Source: Sphingomonas_R arantia (GTDB taxonomy: Bacteria; Pseudomonadota; Alphaproteobacteria; Sphingomonadales; Sphingomonadaceae). From it: a stretch of 64,000 bases of DNA. The stretch spans positions 868,001 to 932,000 of the forward strand of contig NZ_JBHUGS010000002.1 of the NCBI RefSeq assembly GCF_042682045.1, given 5' to 3'. Made by a program: the position numbers and the translations under genes. Position 1 is the first letter of the stretch; every line of letters starts with the position of its first letter. The notes beneath the pieces are model-generated. The model was not told where the DNA came from, did not search any database, and saw only the letters and a list, made by a program, of their open reading frames with translations. This document shows, piece by piece, positions 49,595-58,837 of the stretch.

Positions 49595-52544
49595 CGCTAC
49601 GCCCATACCATTCGTCCAGCCGCATCAGCTGGTCGTAATCGCCGTACGGCGCATATTCCGGGTGCAGCTTCGCGGTGAACGGCGCATCGCCGAGCAGCCA
49701 GCGATCGACCGCCTCGCCCAGCACGCTCGCCGCCAGCCGCGTGAACTCCGCCGGGTCGATCCCGCGGCCCTGTTTGTCGATCCCCACCGGGCTCGACGCG
49801 TGGCCCAGCCGGTCGCCGTCCGCCGCCAGCGACCAATATTCGAACGCCGCCGGATCGCCCTTCAGGTCGGGAAAACCGTCCTGCTCCGCGATCAACCCGA
49901 GGAGCCCCAACTGCATCGCATAGCCCGCCTCCACCTGCCGCTTCGACGGCGCCTTGCCGGTCTTGTAGTCGACGATCGCCAGCCGCCCGTCGGGCATCCG
50001 GTCGATCCGGTCGACCGTCCCGAACAGCTCGATCCCCGCGACCTCCGCCTTGCCGCGCACCTCCGCGATCAACGGCACACGACCCTCCGCTTCCCCTTCC
50101 GCGATCCGTTCAGCGACCCAGTCGATCGCCTCCAGCAGCCGCGGCGTCCACAGCGCGCGTAGCACCGGGTGCGCCGACGTCTCCGCCAGCATCCGCGCCG
50201 CCCGCGGGCGCAGCGCCGCCGGATCGCAGCGATCCTCGCGCATCCACGCCTCGAACACCGCATGCACCGCGGTACCGCGCCACGCCGCCGACGGATCGGC
50301 ATCGACCATGTCCCACGCGTCCAGCTTCAGCATCGCACCGGCGTAGAAGGCGTACGGATCGGCCTTCAACCGGTCGAGCCGCGTCACCGCGATCCGCCGC
50401 GGCCGGTCTGCGATCGGCGGCGACGGGGCCGGCCGCGCGGCATAGGCCGGCGGCCCGGCAACATGGTCGATCGCCTGGGTCTGCGCCATCAACCGCGGAT
50501 CGCGCGTGATGCCGCCGGTCATCGCCTCCATCCGCAGCCAGAACCGCGACGCGATCGCCGGCGCGCGCGCATCGCGCCTGGCGCGCGTCACCAGCACCCG
50601 CCGCGCCCCCAGCCCCGACGCGAAGTCATGCGCCGCCAACCCGATCCGCCGCTCCAGCCCGGGCAGGCCCAGCACCTGCCGGATCCGCGGCGCCAGCCAG
50701 GGGTCGGGCGCCGGAGCCGCCGGCCACGTCCCCTCGTTCAACCCGCCCAGCACGATCAGGTCGGCATGCTGCAACCGCGCCTCGATCAGCCCCCAGACGA
50801 ACAGCCGCGGATGCCCGCCCTGCGGCGGCCGCACCGCCACCGCCTCCATCAACCCGCGCAACAGGATCGGCAGCGCGGTGACGTCCGCCAGCAGCGGCCC
50901 GTCCGCCGCCGCATCCTCAAGCCCGGCGATCAGGTCCGCCGCCGCGCGCCCGGCCGGCCCCGACCAGATCCCGTCACCACTCAGGGCGGACGCCGCCACA
51001 CGCAGCGCGGTCACCAGCGGGCCAAGCTCCGCCCCGCCGGCAAACGCCGCCTCCACCGGGCGCAGCATGTCGACATGCTTCGCCCACCACTCGCCCGCCG
51101 GCGTCCGCACCCGCGCATCGCGCCCCTCGCCGCCGGCCAGATAGTCGCCCAGCCCATCCAGCCCCGCCGCCGGCCGCGGTCCGCGCAACGCCCGGTCCAG
51201 CCGCCGCACCCCGTCCAGCCACGCCAGCCGATCGTCGTCCGGTTGCACCAGCGGGTGTTTCAGCAACGCCAGCAACGGCACCGGCGCGAACGACTCCGCC
51301 GCCGCCTCCGCCAGCGCGAGCAGCAGCGCGCCCGGCGGCGTCGCGGACAGTGGCCGCCCCGCGCTGTCGTCCGCCGCGATGTTCCAGCGCCGCAACTGCG
51401 ACACCACGCGCCGCGCCAGCGCCCGGTCCGGCGTCACCAGCGCGGCTGTCTTGCCCGGCTGCTCCAGCATCCCGCGCATCGCGATCGCGATCCCGCGCGC
51501 CTCGTCCGCGGGCGACGCGAACTCCGCCGCGCGGATGCCCGACAGCCGGCGCGCACGCGGCGGCAGCGTCTGCCATTTGCCCGTGAACCGTGCCGGCGCC
51601 ATCGCATTGCCGATCGCCCGGCTGCGCACCGCGGGCGCATCGCCCTCGCCACCGCCATAACGCCAGCGCGCCACTTCGCCGCGCGCCACGCCCATTCGGT
51701 CGAGCAGCAGCTTCAGATGATATTGCGGATGCGTCTCGATCGACGGCACCGGGGGGCGACCCTCTTCCGTAGCCTCATGCGGCCCCAGCGCCTCCCACTC
51801 CGCCGTCGGCATCGCCAGGTCGACACCCGGCAGCACGACCATTCCCTGCTCCATCCGCGACACGCGGCGCAGCAGCGCGGCCAGCGCAGGCGTCGATCCG
51901 GTGATCCCCGCCGCAACGACCAGCCCGGCCGGCGGCGTCGCCTTCCACAGGTCGGCCAGCGTACGCAGCATCCGGTTGTGGCGGTCCGACGCATCGATCG
52001 CACCCGCCGCCGCCAGCGCGCGCGGCCAGCGGTCCAGGATCGTCTCCAGCACCGTCAGCGACGCCTGCCAATGCTCCGACAGTTCAGGCGCCACGCTGTC
52101 CGCCAGCCGCACAGGCGCGATCTCCTCGGCGATCAGCTGGTCCAGCGTCCGCGCCAGGTCCGCCGCCAGCCGCATCGCCTCCGCCGCATCGACCGGGTCC
52201 GCCGCATCGCGCCGCACCTGCTGCACCAGCCGCGCCAGGATCAGCTGCCGCCGCAGCGGATCGATCGCCGGCGGATGCGCGCGGTCCTCGCCGATCGGGT
52301 CGAGCATCGCGCCCGCCTCGCTCCCGTCGATATCGCCGATCGCGACCAGCCGGGGCAGCATCAGCCCCGCCTCCGCACGCCGCACGAACGCGTCCGTCAT
52401 GGTCCGCACCGCGCGGTTGTTGGGCAGCAGCACGAGCCCGCGTGCCAGCACCAGCTGATCGCCCCCCGCCCGCGCGATCAACCCGGCGACAAGCGCATCC
52501 GCGAACGCGCGGTGCAACGGGATGGTGAAGACATTGGGCGACAC
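49584..52544 (-). CDS. addB: Double-strand break repair protein AddB (alphaproteobacterial type)
   Basis: Partner of AddA (986 aa). The N-terminal half is an inactivated helicase fold (VLLPNNRAVRTMTDAF in place of a Walker A), the C-terminal part carries a RecB-family nuclease: GTVDRIDRMPDGRLAIVDYKTGKAPS with the Asp-Tyr-Lys catalytic core, then AGYAMQLGLLG. The ISRDP-type iron-sulfur cysteines of firmicute AddB are not seen. It lies 54 bases after murU. Confidence 0.94.
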   Translation of the reverse strand: MSPNVFTIPLHRAFADALVAGLIARAGGDQLVLARGLVLLPNNRAVRTMTDAFVRRAEAGLMLPRLVAIGDIDGSEAGAMLDPIGEDRAHPPAIDPLRRQLILARLVQQVRRDAADPVDAAEAMRLAADLARTLDQLIAEEIAPVRLADSVAPELSEHWQASLTVLETILDRWPRALAAAGAIDASDRHNRMLRTLADLWKATPPAGLVVAAGITGSTPALAALLRRVSRMEQGMVVLPGVDLAMPTAEWEALGPHEATEEGRPPVPSIETHPQYHLKLLLDRMGVARGEVARWRYGGGEGDAPAVRSRAIGNAMAPARFTGKWQTLPPRARRLSGIRAAEFASPADEARGIAIAMRGMLEQPGKTAALVTPDRALARRVVSQLRRWNIAADDSAGRPLSATPPGALLLALAEAAAESFAPVPLLALLKHPLVQPDDDRLAWLDGVRRLDRALRGPRPAAGLDGLGDYLAGGEGRDARVRTPAGEWWAKHVDMLRPVEAAFAGGAELGPLVTALRVAASALSGDGIWSGPAGRAAADLIAGLEDAAADGPLLADVTALPILLRGLMEAVAVRPPQGGHPRLFVWGLIEARLQHADLIVLGGLNEGTWPAAPAPDPWLAPRIRQVLGLPGLERRIGLAAHDFASGLGARRVLVTRARRDARAPAIASRFWLRMEAMTGGITRDPRLMAQTQAIDHVAGPPAYAARPAPSPPIADRPRRIAVTRLDRLKADPYAFYAGAMLKLDAWDMVDADPSAAWRGTAVHAVFEAWMREDRCDPAALRPRAARMLAETSAHPVLRALWTPRLLEAIDWVAERIAEGEAEGRVPLIAEVRGKAEVAGIELFGTVDRIDRMPDGRLAIVDYKTGKAPSKRQVEAGYAMQLGLLGLIAEQDGFPDLKGDPAAFEYWSLAADGDRLGHASSPVGIDKQGRGIDPAEFTRLAASVLGEAVDRWLLGDAPFTAKLHPEYAPYGDYDQLMRLDEWYGRSDGA

Positions 52545-52598
52545 GCCGCGGAACCTAACGGGAACGAAGCAAAAGGAAAGCCCGGACTCGAACGAGAA

Positions 52599-53369
52599 TC
52601 ACGCGGCGTTCAGCAGCAATGCCTCGGTCTGCCGGATCGCCGCCGGATCGCCCACGTCGAACCACAGCCCCTGATGCACGATCCCGAAAGCCCGCCCCGC
52701 CGCCAGCGCGCGGTCCCACAGGATATTGGTCGAATAGGACCCTTCCGGTGCCCCATCGAGCAACCGTCGCGACACCATCTGCACGCCGGTATAGACGAAC
52801 GGCGCCACCCGCCCTGCCTTCCGACGCCGGATCCGCCCGTCGGCCGCCATATGGAAATCGCCGATCCCGCGGTGGCAGTTCGCACGCGCCAGCGGCACCA
52901 TCAGCAGCAGCGCATCCATCGTCGCATCGTCCCACCGCTGGCTCAGCAGGCGGATCGCGTCGATCGGCCCGTCGACCCAGTAATTGTCGCTGTTCACCAC
53001 CAGGAACCGGTCGTCCTCGATCAGCGGCAGCGCCTTCACCAGCCCGCCGCCGGTCTCCAGCAATTGCGCCCGCTCGTCCGAAACGATAACCTCCAGGTCG
53101 CTCGCCTTGCGCGCCAGATGCGCCTCGATCGAATCGGCAAGGTAATGGACGTTCACCACCACCCGCCCGATCCCCGCGGACCGCAGCCGGTCCAGCACAT
53201 GGTCGATCAGCGGCTGCCCCGCCACCTCCACCAGCGGCTTCGGCCGGGTCGCGGTCAACGGGCGCATCCGCTTGCCCAGCCCCGCGGCCATCACCATCGC
53301 GGTCCGCACCGGCAACCCGCCGGCCTTCAGCGACAACGGCGTCCGCCCGTCCGGCAACCGCGGCGCCAT
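52599..53369 (-). CDS. murU: N-acetylmuramate alpha-1-phosphate uridylyltransferase
   Basis: Sugar nucleotidyltransferase (256 aa) with MVMAAGLGKRMRPLTATRPKPLVEV at the N-terminus, LLETGGGLVKALPLI, and VVNSDNYWVDGP. In the MurU recycling route it turns MurNAc-1-P into UDP-MurNAc, bypassing de novo synthesis and fosfomycin. The start at 53367-53369 shares a base with the amgK stop (TGATG); amgK supplies its substrate, which supports the call over a generic nucleotidyltransferase. Confidence 0.92.
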   Translation of the reverse strand: MAPRLPDGRTPLSLKAGGLPVRTAMVMAAGLGKRMRPLTATRPKPLVEVAGQPLIDHVLDRLRSAGIGRVVVNVHYLADSIEAHLARKASDLEVIVSDERAQLLETGGGLVKALPLIEDDRFLVVNSDNYWVDGPIDAIRLLSQRWDDATMDALLLMVPLARANCHRGIGDFHMAADGRIRRRKAGRVAPFVYTGVQMVSRRLLDGAPEGSYSTNILWDRALAAGRAFGIVHQGLWFDVGDPAAIRQTEALLLNAA

Positions 53370-54337
53370 CACGCCGCCTCCGGCCAGTAACCCGCCCGCA
53401 TCGCGGCGGGCACGTTCGCATCGAACCACGCCCGCACCTCGGCCAGCGCGGGGTGCAGCAGGTCGCGTTCCAGATACCGCCAGACGCGCGGCTGATACGC
53501 CAGATAACGGTCCTTCCCGTCGCGCTTCCACAGCCGCGTGAAGATCCCCAGGATCTTGGCATTCCGCTGCGCGCCGAGAATGGCGTAGGCGGTCTCGTCG
53601 ATCGGCCCGTAATGCGACAGCATCGCCGCCTCCAGTTCCCGTGAAACCGCGCGCCGCGCATCCTGCAACAGCGACACGACGTCATAGGCAGGATGCCCGG
53701 CGAGCGCATCCTGAAAATCGAGCAGCCCGAGCGCCCCGTCGTCCAGCAGCATGATATTCTCGGCATGATAGTCGCGCAGCACGGTCACGACCGGCTCCCG
53801 GTCGAGCCGCGCCAGCACCGCGCTCCAAGCCGCGCGATACCCCTCATGATCCACCGCGATCCCCACCGCCGGCGCATACCATTCGGGGAACAGCCCGGCC
53901 TCGCGGTGATACACCGCATCGTCATAGGCCGGCAGCGCGGCGGCGGCGGGGTGAGCGTGCAGCGCGCGGATCAGGTCGATCGCTGCCTGGTACGTCTCGG
54001 TCTCGCGCTCTGGCTTGGCCGACAACGCCTCCGCCATCCGCAGGTCGCCGAAATCCTCGAGCAGCACCAGCCCCGCGGACAGATCGTGCGACAGGATACG
54101 CGGCGCGCGGAACCCGATGTCGGTCAGGTGCGATGCCACCGTCAGGAACGGCCGGCTGTCCTCATGCTCCGGCGGCGCATCCATCAGCACCGCATCCTGC
54201 GTGCCGCGCCGCACGCGGAAATAGCGCCGGAAACTCGCGTCGCCGGCCAGCGGCAGGATCGCCGCGCCGTCCCAGCCGCACCCGGTCAGGAACGCCGGCG
54301 CATGCGGCGGGGGAATCATGTCGATCGTGGTGGCCAT
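53369..54337 (-). CDS. amgK: Anomeric MurNAc/GlcNAc kinase
   Basis: Aminoglycoside-phosphotransferase-fold kinase (322 aa) phosphorylating MurNAc at C1. Visible: LPLAGDASFRRYFRVR, the catalytic loop VLRDYHAENIMLL and metal-binding LLDFQDALAGHPAYDV. The ATG at 54335-54337 follows GGGAG by about five bases. Its N-terminus overlaps the tsaE end by 22 bases. The frame upstream of this start is antisense noise. Confidence 0.92.
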   Translation of the reverse strand: MATTIDMIPPPHAPAFLTGCGWDGAAILPLAGDASFRRYFRVRRGTQDAVLMDAPPEHEDSRPFLTVASHLTDIGFRAPRILSHDLSAGLVLLEDFGDLRMAEALSAKPERETETYQAAIDLIRALHAHPAAAALPAYDDAVYHREAGLFPEWYAPAVGIAVDHEGYRAAWSAVLARLDREPVVTVLRDYHAENIMLLDDGALGLLDFQDALAGHPAYDVVSLLQDARRAVSRELEAAMLSHYGPIDETAYAILGAQRNAKILGIFTRLWKRDGKDRYLAYQPRVWRYLERDLLHPALAEVRAWFDANVPAAMRAGYWPEAA

Positions 54338-54777
54338 CTCTGCTCCCAAGACGGCGGCCGTTCCGCTGTCAAGCGGCGCGCGCCGTCCGGTGTCGCGACC
54401 AGGAACAATCGGAGCGCGTCCGCCCACGCCTCCGCCCCCATCCGCTCCGGCCATTCGACCAGCAACACGCCGTCTTTACGATAGTCGTCCAGCCCCAGTT
54501 CGGCCGCATCCTCCGGCGCATCGATCCGGTACAGGTCGACATGCGCGACCGGCAACCGCACGTCGGGCGGGGCATAAGGCTGCACGATCGCAAAGGTTGG
54601 GCTCGGCGCCTCGCCCTCCAACCCCAGCCCCGCGAGCAGCCCGCGCGACAGCGTCGTCTTGCCCGCCCCCAGGTCGCCGAACAGCGCGATCACATCGCCC
54701 GCCCGCACGACATCAGCCAACGCGCGCCCGACCGCCTCGGTCGCCGCCGCATCCGCCAGGATCACCCCATCCGCCAT
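54316..54777 (-). CDS. tsaE: tRNA threonylcarbamoyladenosine biosynthesis ATPase TsaE
   Basis: P-loop protein (153 aa) needed with TsaB, TsaC and TsaD for t6A37 in tRNA. Walker A GDLGAGKTT at 34-42, SPTFAIVQPY, HVDLYRI and VEWPERM are family marks. The ATG at 54777 overlaps the stop of the kinase gene by one base; a GTG one codon earlier is less likely. Confidence 0.94.
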   Translation of the reverse strand: MADGVILADAAATEAVGRALADVVRAGDVIALFGDLGAGKTTLSRGLLAGLGLEGEAPSPTFAIVQPYAPPDVRLPVAHVDLYRIDAPEDAAELGLDDYRKDGVLLVEWPERMGAEAWADALRLFLVATPDGARRLTAERPPSWEQRWPPRST

Positions 54778-57158
54778 CACAACGGGTCCGCCGGCAACCG
54801 CACGATCACGGTGGTGCCTTCGCCCGGCTCGCTCGCCAGCACGATCGTGCCGCCATGCGCCTCGACCAGCCGGCGGGTCAGCGGCAGGCCCGGCCCCGGC
54901 GTATCGCGCCCGTTGCGTGGCGCGGTCGATCCCGTCCCGCTGCGAAACCGGTCGAACAGCCCCGCCTGCCGCTCGCGCGCGATTCCCGGCCCGTTGTCAG
55001 ATATGACGATCTCGACCATGTCGCCCGCCCGCGTCGCGCGAAACAGCACGCGCCCCTGCTCGCCGTCGCCCGCGCCCCCGGCCGGCGTGAACCGCACCGC
55101 ATTGTGCAGCAGATGGTCGATCACCTGCCGCAAGCGCCGCGGATCGCCCGTCATCGTGCCGAGCGGTGGGACGATCTCCACCGCCAGGTCCAGCCCCACC
55201 GCCTTTGCCGCCGCGCTTGCCTGCGCGCCCCCGTCGGCGACCAGCGCACCCAGATCGACCGTCTCCGCCGCCAGCGGCAGGCTACCGGCCTCACTCTGCG
55301 TCAGGTCGAGGATATTCTCGATCAGCGCGGACAGTCGCGCGACCGACGACAGGATCGCCGCGACATAATCCTTCGCCGTATCGCCCAGCGCCCCGGCATA
55401 GCCGCCCCCCAGCATCTCCGCGAAGCCGGAGATCGAGGTCAGCGGCACGCGCAGTTCGTAACTCATATTGGCCACGAACGCGGTCTTGAGCAGATCGGCC
55501 TGCTCCAGCGCCTCCGCCCGCTCGCGCAACGCCGCCTCGATCCCGCGGCTCGCGGTGATGTCCAGCATCGTGAACAGCGCGTTGCCATCGGGCAACGGCA
55601 CCGCCGCGAACTCGAAATGGCGTCCGTCGGTGAACTCCACGCGACCCGATCGCTGCTGCCGCTCGATCGTCGCGATCCGCACCAGTTCGCGGATCAGTCC
55701 CGCGCGGCTCGGATTCGCCAGCCGCCGCGCCACCGATTCGACCAGCGCATCGACCCGCGGGCTCTGCGCCAGCTCCGCATCCGCCAGCCCCCAGACATCC
55801 TTGAACCGGTTATTCCACAGATGCAGCCGGCCATCCGCGGCGAACACGCCGACCGCCTCGAACAGATTGTCGAACGTCGCGGTCCGCACGCGCAGCAACG
55901 TATCGCGCGCGCTCGCCAACTGGAGCTGCTCGGTCCGATCTTCGAAGATCAGCAGCAGGCCACCGTCCGGCAACGGCTGCGCCAGCAGGCGGTAATGCGA
56001 CCCACCCGGCAGCAGCCAATTCTCCTCGACCGCATCCGGAGCAGTGAACCAGCCGCGCCGCTCCATCCGCCAGCGCGGGAAATCACGGCTTTCGGGCGCG
56101 CGCTGCGCCTCGCGCATCCGGTCGAGCACGCGGTCGAACTCCGGCCGGTCGGCCAGCCATTCGGGCTGCAACGCGAACATCCGCAGGAACGGATGGTTGT
56201 AGAACACCAGACTCCGGTCCGCCGCGAACTGCGCCACGCCCGCCGACAACCGGTCGAGCAGATCGCGCTGCGTCCGGGCGAAACGATTGAGGTCGGCGCG
56301 CGCCTCCTCCAGCTCCTCGACATCGACGGCATAGCCCGCGACCCCGCCCGGCCCGAGCGGCACGTCGGTGATCCGCACCATCCGCCGCGCACCGGCGATC
56401 GTCGCGGGCACCGTCCGGCGCAGCACGCGGTCCTGCGCCCGCGCCTCGGCGGCCGCCGCCAGCGGCCCACGCCCCGCCTGCCCCTCGACCAGTTCCAGCC
56501 CGCGCGTCACCACGTCCGCGCCGTCCCGTCCCTCGACCGCCGCGACATAGGCTCCGTTGACCAGCGCCAGCCGCAGGTCCGGCCCGCGGTGCCACATCGG
56601 GAACGGCGCCGCCTCGATCAGCGAGGAGATCGCCGCCACCGCCTGCCCCAGCCGCTCCGTCTCCGCGCCCAATTGCTCGATCTCGCGGCGACTGTCGGTA
56701 TCGTCGAACACCCAGAGCAGGATCTCGCCCGCGCGCCCCGTACCCGCCGGCCGCCCGCGCACCACCAGCACGCGCTTGCCGCCTCGCGGGTGCAAGGTCC
56801 GCTGGAACGGGCGCGCGCTGCGTTGCGCGGTCCGCACGTCGTCCGCCAGCGCCACCGCCTCGTCCAGCGGCAGCCCTTCGTCCGCCCCGCCCAGGTCGAC
56901 CAGGTACAGCGGCAGCTTGCGCAGGCCCAGCCAGTCGCCCAGCCGCGCCGGCGCGTCCAGCCGCCCGTCCGCCGCAACCCGCAGCGGGATCGCCGGCGCA
57001 TCACGCAACAACAGCGCCAACCGCTCCGCCTCCGCCGTCGCCCCGCGCGCCGCCGCCGCCCGGCGCAATCCGTACAGCGTGGCGACCACCGCGGCGACCA
57101 GCCACGCGGCCAGGATCGCGGCGATCCCCGCGACGGCCGCGGGGCCCAGGGTCACCAT
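54777..57158 (-). CDS. divL: DivL-like PAS histidine-kinase-family protein with Tyr at the phosphoacceptor site
   Basis: Product of 793 aa: N-terminal membrane helix (about 6-30), three or four PAS-like regions (about 45-150, 180-285, 305-410, 425-535), a DHp helix and a C-terminal ATPase. The H-box reads FVANMSYELRVPL, with Tyr at 567 where histidine kinases have His; the codon is TAC. N686, DNGPGI (721-726) and GPGLPL (755-760) remain, so ATP binding may persist. Caulobacter DivL is similar in size, with Tyr550 and the same gene neighbourhood (tsaE, ahcY). It likely acts on CckA/CtrA cell-cycle signalling. Confidence 0.85.
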   Translation of the reverse strand: MVTLGPAAVAGIAAILAAWLVAAVVATLYGLRRAAAARGATAEAERLALLLRDAPAIPLRVAADGRLDAPARLGDWLGLRKLPLYLVDLGGADEGLPLDEAVALADDVRTAQRSARPFQRTLHPRGGKRVLVVRGRPAGTGRAGEILLWVFDDTDSRREIEQLGAETERLGQAVAAISSLIEAAPFPMWHRGPDLRLALVNGAYVAAVEGRDGADVVTRGLELVEGQAGRGPLAAAAEARAQDRVLRRTVPATIAGARRMVRITDVPLGPGGVAGYAVDVEELEEARADLNRFARTQRDLLDRLSAGVAQFAADRSLVFYNHPFLRMFALQPEWLADRPEFDRVLDRMREAQRAPESRDFPRWRMERRGWFTAPDAVEENWLLPGGSHYRLLAQPLPDGGLLLIFEDRTEQLQLASARDTLLRVRTATFDNLFEAVGVFAADGRLHLWNNRFKDVWGLADAELAQSPRVDALVESVARRLANPSRAGLIRELVRIATIERQQRSGRVEFTDGRHFEFAAVPLPDGNALFTMLDITASRGIEAALRERAEALEQADLLKTAFVANMSYELRVPLTSISGFAEMLGGGYAGALGDTAKDYVAAILSSVARLSALIENILDLTQSEAGSLPLAAETVDLGALVADGGAQASAAAKAVGLDLAVEIVPPLGTMTGDPRRLRQVIDHLLHNAVRFTPAGGAGDGEQGRVLFRATRAGDMVEIVISDNGPGIARERQAGLFDRFRSGTGSTAPRNGRDTPGPGLPLTRRLVEAHGGTIVLASEPGEGTTVIVRLPADPL

Positions 57159-57226
57159 GACGATCTGCCGCGCATCGCTTTCATGCCGTCGCTTGTAGAG
57201 GTGGGCGCGGCGCTACGCCAAGCCGC

Positions 57227-57260
57227 AAAAAAGCCCTCCCTCCGGCGTGGAGGAAGGGCT
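57227..57260 (-). terminator. Intrinsic terminator of ahcY
   Basis: On the - strand a 12-bp stem (57249-57260 with 57232-57243, one mismatch) is followed by six Ts (A-run at 57227-57232), 44 bases after the ahcY stop. It separates ahcY from the DivL-like gene, which must have its own promoter in 57159-57226 or rely on read-through. Confidence 0.85.
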
Positions 57261-57303
57261 CGTTTGTGGAACGACGCGCCCGCTCGGGCGCGCCGGTCAT
57301 CGC

Positions 57304-58713
57304 TTAGTAGCGGTAATGGTCCGGCTTGAACGGGCCTTCGGTGGAAACACCGATATAGCTCGCCTGCTTCTCGGTCAGCTTGCTCAGCTTGACGCCCAGC
57401 TTCTCGAGGTGAAGCAGCGCGACCTTCTCGTCGAGATGCTTCGGCAGGACGAACACTTCGTTCGCGTAGTGGCCCGGCTTGGTCCACAATTCGATCTGCG
57501 CCAGCACCTGGTTGGTGAAGCTGGACGACATCACGAACGACGGGTGACCGGTCGCGCAACCCAGATTGACCAGGCGACCCTTCGCCAGGATCAGGATCTG
57601 CTTGCCGTCCGGGAAACGCACCAGGTCGACCTGCGGCTTCACTTCGGTCCACTCGTAGTTCGACAGTGCCGAAATCTGGATCTCGCTGTCGAAGTGGCCG
57701 ATGTTGCAGACGATGCTCATCGGCTTCATCGCGGCCATGTGGTCCGCGGTGATGACGTCGGCATTGCCGGTCGCCGTCACAAAGATGTCGGACCGCGTCA
57801 CGGCCTCTTCCATCGTCACGACTTCGAAACCCTCCATCGCCGCCTGCAGCGCGCAGATCGGATCGACTTCGGTCACGAGGACGCGCGCGCCGCCGTTACG
57901 GAGCGACTGGGCCGAACCCTTGCCGACATCGCCGAAGCCGGCGACGGTCGCGACCTTGCCGGCCAGCATGACGTCGGTGGCGCGACGGATCGCGTCGACC
58001 AGCGACTCCTTACAACCGTAGAGGTTGTCGAACTTCGACTTCGTGACGCTGTCGTTCACGTTGATCGCCGGGAAGGGCAGCATACCCTTCTTGGCGATCT
58101 CGTACAGGCGGTGAACGCCGGTCGTGGTCTCTTCCGACACGCCCTTGATGTTCTTGACCGTCTCGGTCAGGTAACCCGGACGCTTGGCGACGAACGCCTT
58201 CACGACGCGCTGGAATTCGACTTCCTCGTCATTCTCCGGCTCGGGCAGGCTTTCCCCTGCTTCAAGGCGCGCGCCCCACAGCGCGAACATGGTGGCATCG
58301 CCGCCATCGTCCAGGATCAGGTTGCAGGTCTGGTCACCCCAGTCGAAGATGCGCTCGACATAGTCCCAATATTCCGCAAGCGTCTCGCCCTTGATGGCGA
58401 ACACCGGCACCCCCGTCGCGGCGATCGCGGCGGCGGCATGGTCCTGCGTCGAATAGATGTTGCACGATGCCCAGCGGACGTCGGCGCCCAGCGCGGTCAG
58501 CGTCTCGATCAGCACGGCGGTCTGGATCGTCATGTGCAGCGAACCGACGATGCGCGCACCCTTCAGCGGCTGCGTCGCGCCGAATTCGGTGCGAAGCGCC
58601 ATCAGGCCGGGCATCTCGGTCTCGGCGATCTCGATTTCCTTGCGGCCATATTCGGCGAGCGAGATGTCCTGGATGACATAGTCGTTGAATGTGTCGGCGG
58701 TCATGGTGGCCAC
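57304..58713 (-). CDS. ahcY: Adenosylhomocysteinase (SAH hydrolase)
   Basis: Splits S-adenosylhomocysteine to adenosine and homocysteine, keeping methyltransferases free of product inhibition (469 aa, normal). Marks: SLHMTIQTAVLIETL, FAIKGETLAEYWDY, NVNDSVTKSKFDNLYGC with the catalytic Lys/Asp, the NAD fold VAGFGDVGKGSAQSL and the C-terminal PFKPDHYRY. A GTG at 58713 lies seven bases after GGGAG; an ATG three codons later (58704) lies too far from it. A perfect operator-like palindrome lies upstream. Confidence 0.97.
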   Translation of the reverse strand: MATMTADTFNDYVIQDISLAEYGRKEIEIAETEMPGLMALRTEFGATQPLKGARIVGSLHMTIQTAVLIETLTALGADVRWASCNIYSTQDHAAAAIAATGVPVFAIKGETLAEYWDYVERIFDWGDQTCNLILDDGGDATMFALWGARLEAGESLPEPENDEEVEFQRVVKAFVAKRPGYLTETVKNIKGVSEETTTGVHRLYEIAKKGMLPFPAINVNDSVTKSKFDNLYGCKESLVDAIRRATDVMLAGKVATVAGFGDVGKGSAQSLRNGGARVLVTEVDPICALQAAMEGFEVVTMEEAVTRSDIFVTATGNADVITADHMAAMKPMSIVCNIGHFDSEIQISALSNYEWTEVKPQVDLVRFPDGKQILILAKGRLVNLGCATGHPSFVMSSSFTNQVLAQIELWTKPGHYANEVFVLPKHLDEKVALLHLEKLGVKLSKLTEKQASYIGVSTEGPFKPDHYRY

Positions 58714-58789
58714 GCTGGGTCTCCCGATAGATCGCGCAGGGGCGCGACGTTCATGGCGGCCATCTACCGTCCGCCGGGCGGTGATGCAA

Positions 58790-58809
58790 ATATAAAGATG
58801 TCTTTATAT
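58790..58809. promoter_or_regulatory. Perfect 20-bp AT-rich palindrome upstream of ahcY (candidate SahR-type operator)
   Basis: ATATAAAGA (58790-58798) and its exact complement (58801-58809) with a two-base spacer, 77 bases before the ahcY start, in a window otherwise very GC-rich. The form fits a dimeric ArsR-family repressor; SahR-type regulators are known to control SAH/methionine genes including ahcY. The regulator gene is not in the window. Confidence 0.55.
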
Positions 58810-58837
58810 CCGCAATTCCGAGCCGCGCGATCGTGGC

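Noticed and set aside
49584..49606. addA/addB overlap as a frameshifted fusion gene
   Set aside because: Both frames have complete family ends and starts; short overlaps of coupled subunits are normal.
50169..53390. A 1073-codon + strand frame opposite addB and murU
   Set aside because: Arg/His/Pro-rich, no domain, fully antisense to well-supported genes; typical of GC-rich DNA.
54318..57329. A 1003-codon + strand frame opposite tsaE and the DivL-like gene
   Set aside because: Same reason: low-complexity shadow of confirmed coding sequence.
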